From DATAEY01 sp045805565 (GTDB lineage Bacteria; Actinomycetota; Thermoleophilia; Solirubrobacterales; Solirubrobacteraceae), in assembly GCA_045805565.1 (NCBI GenBank), contig JBJMKZ010000040.1, positions 1-23,266 on the forward strand: DNA of 23,266 bases, written 5' to 3'. The notes under the pieces were generated by a model. It ran no database searches. It was given only the letters and a program-made list of their open reading frames with translations, and was not told the origin of the DNA. Both the position numbers and the translations under genes were made by a program. This document shows, piece by piece, positions 21,357 through 23,266 of this stretch; positions within the stretch are counted from its first letter, which is position 1; each line of letters starts with the position of its first letter.

Positions 21357-22253
21357 GTGCGCGTGATCCGCGACGCAGACCTCCGAGGCGGCGCGATCGC
21401 CCTCGACGACGACATGCTCATCGAGGCCGACAACGCCGCGGTGCTCCCGCTGCTCCCGGCCGGCGGCTTCGACCTGATCTACATCGACCCGCCCTTCAAC
21501 ACCGGCGCTCGCCGCCACCGGCGCACCCTTGCGACCACGGCCGATCCCGACGGCGAGCGCACGGGCTTCGCCGGTCGCCGGTACCGGTCCAGGCTGCTGA
21601 GCTCGCTCGCCTACGCCGACGAGTTCGCCGACTACCTGGGGTTCCTGGCGCCTCGGCTCCAGGAGGCGCGCCGGCTGCTCGCGCCGTACGGCACCCTGTA
21701 CTTCCACATCGACTACCGCGAGGCCCACTACTGCAAGCTGCTGCTGGACGAGCTGTTCGGCCGCGAATGCTTTCTCAACGAGATCATCTGGGCCTACGAC
21801 TACGGCGGTAAGCCGCGGCGGCGGTGGCCGGCCAAGCACGACACGATCCTGGTCTACGTCCGCGAGGCCGGCCGCCACTGGTTCGACACGGATGCGGTGG
21901 AGCGCGAGCCCTACATGGCGCCCGGGCTGGTGGGCGCCCGCAAGGCGGCACGCGGAAAGCGCCCCACCGACGTCTTCTGGCACACGATCGTCCCGACCGC
22001 CGGCGCCGAGAAGACCGGCTATCCGACCCAGAAGCCCGAGGGCGTGGTGCGGCGGCTGGTCGCCGCCTCGTCGCGGCCGGGAGGATGGTGTCTTGATTTC
22101 TTCGCCGGCTCGGGGACCCTCGGCGCGGTGTGCGTCAAGCTGGGCCGGCGATTCGTGCTGGTCGACAGCAATCCCGCGGCGATCGGGATCGCCGCGCGGC
22201 GCGTGGCCGCCGCGGATCAGTCGGCGGGCAGGGAGGCCTGCGCGGGCGGGTAG
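21357..22253 (+). CDS. Lone beta-class DNA methyltransferase (N4-cytosine/N6-adenine)
   Basis: The 298-residue protein methylates an exocyclic amino group of adenine or cytosine in DNA. The catalytic motif DPPFNTG (44-50) precedes the AdoMet-binding FFAGSGT (248-254), the order of beta-class enzymes. KHDTILVY (160-167) and GYPTQKPEGVVRRLV (221-235) are further conserved parts of the N6_N4_Mtase family. The region between about 55 and 150 would carry target recognition. No restriction endonuclease lies beside it, so it is probably an orphan regulator- or protection-type enzyme, although the partner could be outside the window. GTG 21357 follows TACGGT by 6 bases; GTG 21363 is an alternative. 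Its 3' end overlaps the convergent DUF488 gene by 37 bases. Confidence 0.9.
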   Translation: MRVIRDADLRGGAIALDDDMLIEADNAAVLPLLPAGGFDLIYIDPPFNTGARRHRRTLATTADPDGERTGFAGRRYRSRLLSSLAYADEFADYLGFLAPRLQEARRLLAPYGTLYFHIDYREAHYCKLLLDELFGRECFLNEIIWAYDYGGKPRRRWPAKHDTILVYVREAGRHWFDTDAVEREPYMAPGLVGARKAARGKRPTDVFWHTIVPTAGAEKTGYPTQKPEGVVRRLVAASSRPGGWCLDFFAGSGTLGAVCVKLGRRFVLVDSNPAAIGIAARRVAAADQSAGREACAGG

Positions 22254-22765
22254 GTGACCCGGGTGCCGTCCACGGCCGCGAACGGAGTTAGCTCGTGCGC
22301 CGCGGCACCGGCGTCGGGCGCGATGTGCAGCACCTCCCAGCCGCGGACCAGCAGGGCGTCGGCCACCAGGCGTCGGTGGCAGCGCCACCACAGCCCCTCG
22401 GCGCAGAGGATCGCGGTGGGCCGCTGGCGGGCCGTCGCCTCCAGACGCTCCAGCCCGCCGGCGAACTCGCCGGATGCCATGTGGTCGGCGTAGCCCCGGA
22501 ACGCCTCCACCTCCCACCCGCGGTTCGGGCTGTCGGGCGCCGGACGCCGACGACCGCCCAGTGCCGGGAGGTGGCTGTAGTCGATGCCCGCCGCGGCGAG
22601 CTCGCCGGCGAGCGCCTCACGGTTGAACCACGGCATCCGGCGCGAGCCGGGATGCGCCCGCACGTCGGCGACGGTGCCGATGCCGTGCGCGTGCAGGAGC
22701 TCCACCAGGCCGGGCAGCTCGTGAGTCGAGTGCCCGACCGTGAAGATCCGCGGAGGGACGGTCAC
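22217..22765 (-). CDS. DUF488 family protein
   Basis: The 182-residue protein shows the DUF488 pattern throughout: FTVGHST (8-14), VADVRAHPGSRRMPWFN (33-48), GIDYSHLPALGGRR (60-73), FRGYADHM (89-96) and ILCAEGLWWRCHRRLVAD (119-136), with Cys121, Cys129 and His130 as likely functional residues. The family is widespread but its activity is not established; the Cys/His/Arg cluster hints at a redox, nucleotide or nucleic-acid role. It starts at GTG 22763-22765, with no TANNNT motif or ribosome site near it, and a strong hairpin lies 7 bases upstream. It ends inside the methyltransferase 3' end, where its last codons are antisense to that gene's. Confidence 0.88.
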   Translation of the reverse strand: MTVPPRIFTVGHSTHELPGLVELLHAHGIGTVADVRAHPGSRRMPWFNREALAGELAAAGIDYSHLPALGGRRRPAPDSPNRGWEVEAFRGYADHMASGEFAGGLERLEATARQRPTAILCAEGLWWRCHRRLVADALLVRGWEVLHIAPDAGAAAHELTPFAAVDGTRVTYPPAQASLPAD

Positions 22766-22771
22766 CCGGCC

Positions 22772-22800
22772 GGCCGTCGGGCGCCGCTCACCCGACGGCC
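22772..22800 (-). terminator. 10-bp stem hairpin between lipoprotein and DUF488 genes
   Basis: GGCCGTCGGG (22772-22781) and CCCGACGGCC (22791-22800) pair perfectly around a 9-base loop. It lies after the lipoprotein stop (22817) and before the DUF488 start (22765), so it may end the lipoprotein transcript. No T-run follows on the minus strand, so attenuation or a protein-binding site is also possible. Confidence 0.5.
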
Positions 22801-22816
22801 TGCCCCGCCCGACTCC

Positions 22817-23266
22817 CTACCCCGGGACGCTGACCGTCACCGGGCGTGAGCGCCCGGCCTTGCCGGCGCGCATCACCAGGCTGTAGCGCCCGGCGCCCAG
22901 CTTGCGCCCGCCCACCTTGAGGTCCCAGGCGACCACCGAGCGCCCGGCCGGCTTGCGCCCCAGCTGGAGCTTGCCCACCTTCGTGGTGTTGGCGCCCGCC
23001 ACCTTGTTGACGCGCAGGACCAGCGGCTGGGGGCTCTTGAGGGTCACGGTCAGCTGGGCGCGATTGGCGGAGAGCACCTTGGCCGAGAACGAGCTGACCG
23101 CCCCGCCCCGGGGGGCCTTGGGGCCGGGCTTTCTGGCCGTGGTCTTGGTCTTGGTGGTCGAGCCCTTGCTGGTGGACTGGCCGGCGCCGCCTCCGCAGCC
23201 GGCGGCCAGCGGCAGCACCAGCGCCAGGAGCGCGAGGCCGGCGGCCGGGCGCGCGCGGGGGGTGAC
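22817..23266 (-). CDS. Lipoprotein with Ig-like C-terminal domain (5' partial)
   Basis: The minus-strand frame is open to the window edge. Read from the edge it begins VTPRARPAAGLALLALVLPLAAGC, a basic start, a hydrophobic core and a lipobox LAAGC, so this is a type II signal peptide and the start codon must lie only a few codons outside; the GTG at 23216-23218 would cut the signal peptide and is rejected. After the lipidated cysteine comes a Gly/Ser/Thr/Lys linker of about 40 residues, then a beta-rich domain of about 85 residues. Its end, WDLKVGGRKLGAGRYSLVMRA, resembles FlgD-type Ig-like domains (WDG...G..PAG.Y). It should be anchored outside the cytoplasmic membrane. No enzyme motif is visible and its function is unknown. 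Confidence 0.75.
   Translation of the reverse strand, partial: VTPRARPAAGLALLALVLPLAAGCGGGAGQSTSKGSTTKTKTTARKPGPKAPRGGAVSSFSAKVLSANRAQLTVTLKSPQPLVLRVNKVAGANTTKVGKLQLGRKPAGRSVVAWDLKVGGRKLGAGRYSLVMRAGKAGRSRPVTVSVPG

Noticed and set aside
1..23266. CRISPR array, tRNA or rRNA gene, insertion sequence
   Set aside because: No regularly spaced repeats, no cloverleaf or rRNA-like stretch and no transposase motif was recognised on reading both strands. A dedicated tRNA scan was not possible.

Overview
The window is very GC-rich, uses GC-ending codons throughout, and is packed with genes. No stretch longer than about 110 bases lacks a gene. The gene content points to an actinobacterium, most plausibly the class Thermoleophilia (Solirubrobacter-like). 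The signs are LamG proteins with a YWRL start motif, a DUF3105 membrane protein, a family I pyrophosphatase, NAD-type SDR pairs and many start-proximal TANNNT motifs. The lineage is an inference from style, not from a marker gene. I saw no tRNA, rRNA, CRISPR array, transposase or phage gene.

Layout. (1) 1-1608: the 3' part of a secreted LamG-FnIII-LamG protein. (2) 1655-9015: a surface-polysaccharide locus. It holds a minus-strand glycosyltransferase, a divergent Wzx-like flippase, an epoxide-hydrolase-like alpha/beta hydrolase, a divergent GT4 glycosyltransferase, and a tight operon of GT2 glycosyltransferase, phosphoglycosyl transferase and ATP-grasp ligase. No polymerase is visible. (3) 9016-12653, minus: a GMC alcohol oxidase/dehydrogenase, an alpha/beta hydrolase and a DUF3105 protein. 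(4) 12761-14591, plus: two tandem SDR dehydrogenases about 59% identical, divergent from the GMC gene. (5) 14599-17619, minus: a DHA2-type MFS exporter, inorganic pyrophosphatase, and a haloalkane-dehalogenase-like hydrolase. (6) 17680-19896: transketolase. (7) 19781-21313, minus: a membrane-anchored SLT transglycosylase with a C-terminal M15-peptidase-like domain. (8) 21357-22253: a lone beta-class DNA methyltransferase, overlapping at its 3' end a DUF488 protein (22217-22765). (9) 22817-23266: a lipoprotein whose start lies just past the right edge.

How it fits together. Region 2 should start a glycan on a lipid carrier (phosphoglycosyl transferase), extend it (three glycosyltransferases) and flip it outward; the ATP-grasp enzyme may add a carboxylate or amino-acid decoration. 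Regions 3-5 contain dehalogenase or epoxide-hydrolase-like enzymes, alcohol-oxidising enzymes and an exporter, which would suit oxidation of small lipophilic compounds, but no substrate can be read from the sequence.

Two window-wide patterns stand out. Almost every gene that should begin a transcript has a -10-like hexamer (usually TANNNT) ending 6-10 bases before its start codon, implying leaderless or nearly leaderless mRNAs; several of these lie in or beside perfect dyads. Convergent genes touch or overlap (4236-4239, 9015/9016, 14591/14599, 19781-19896, 22217-22253), leaving no room for ordinary terminators.
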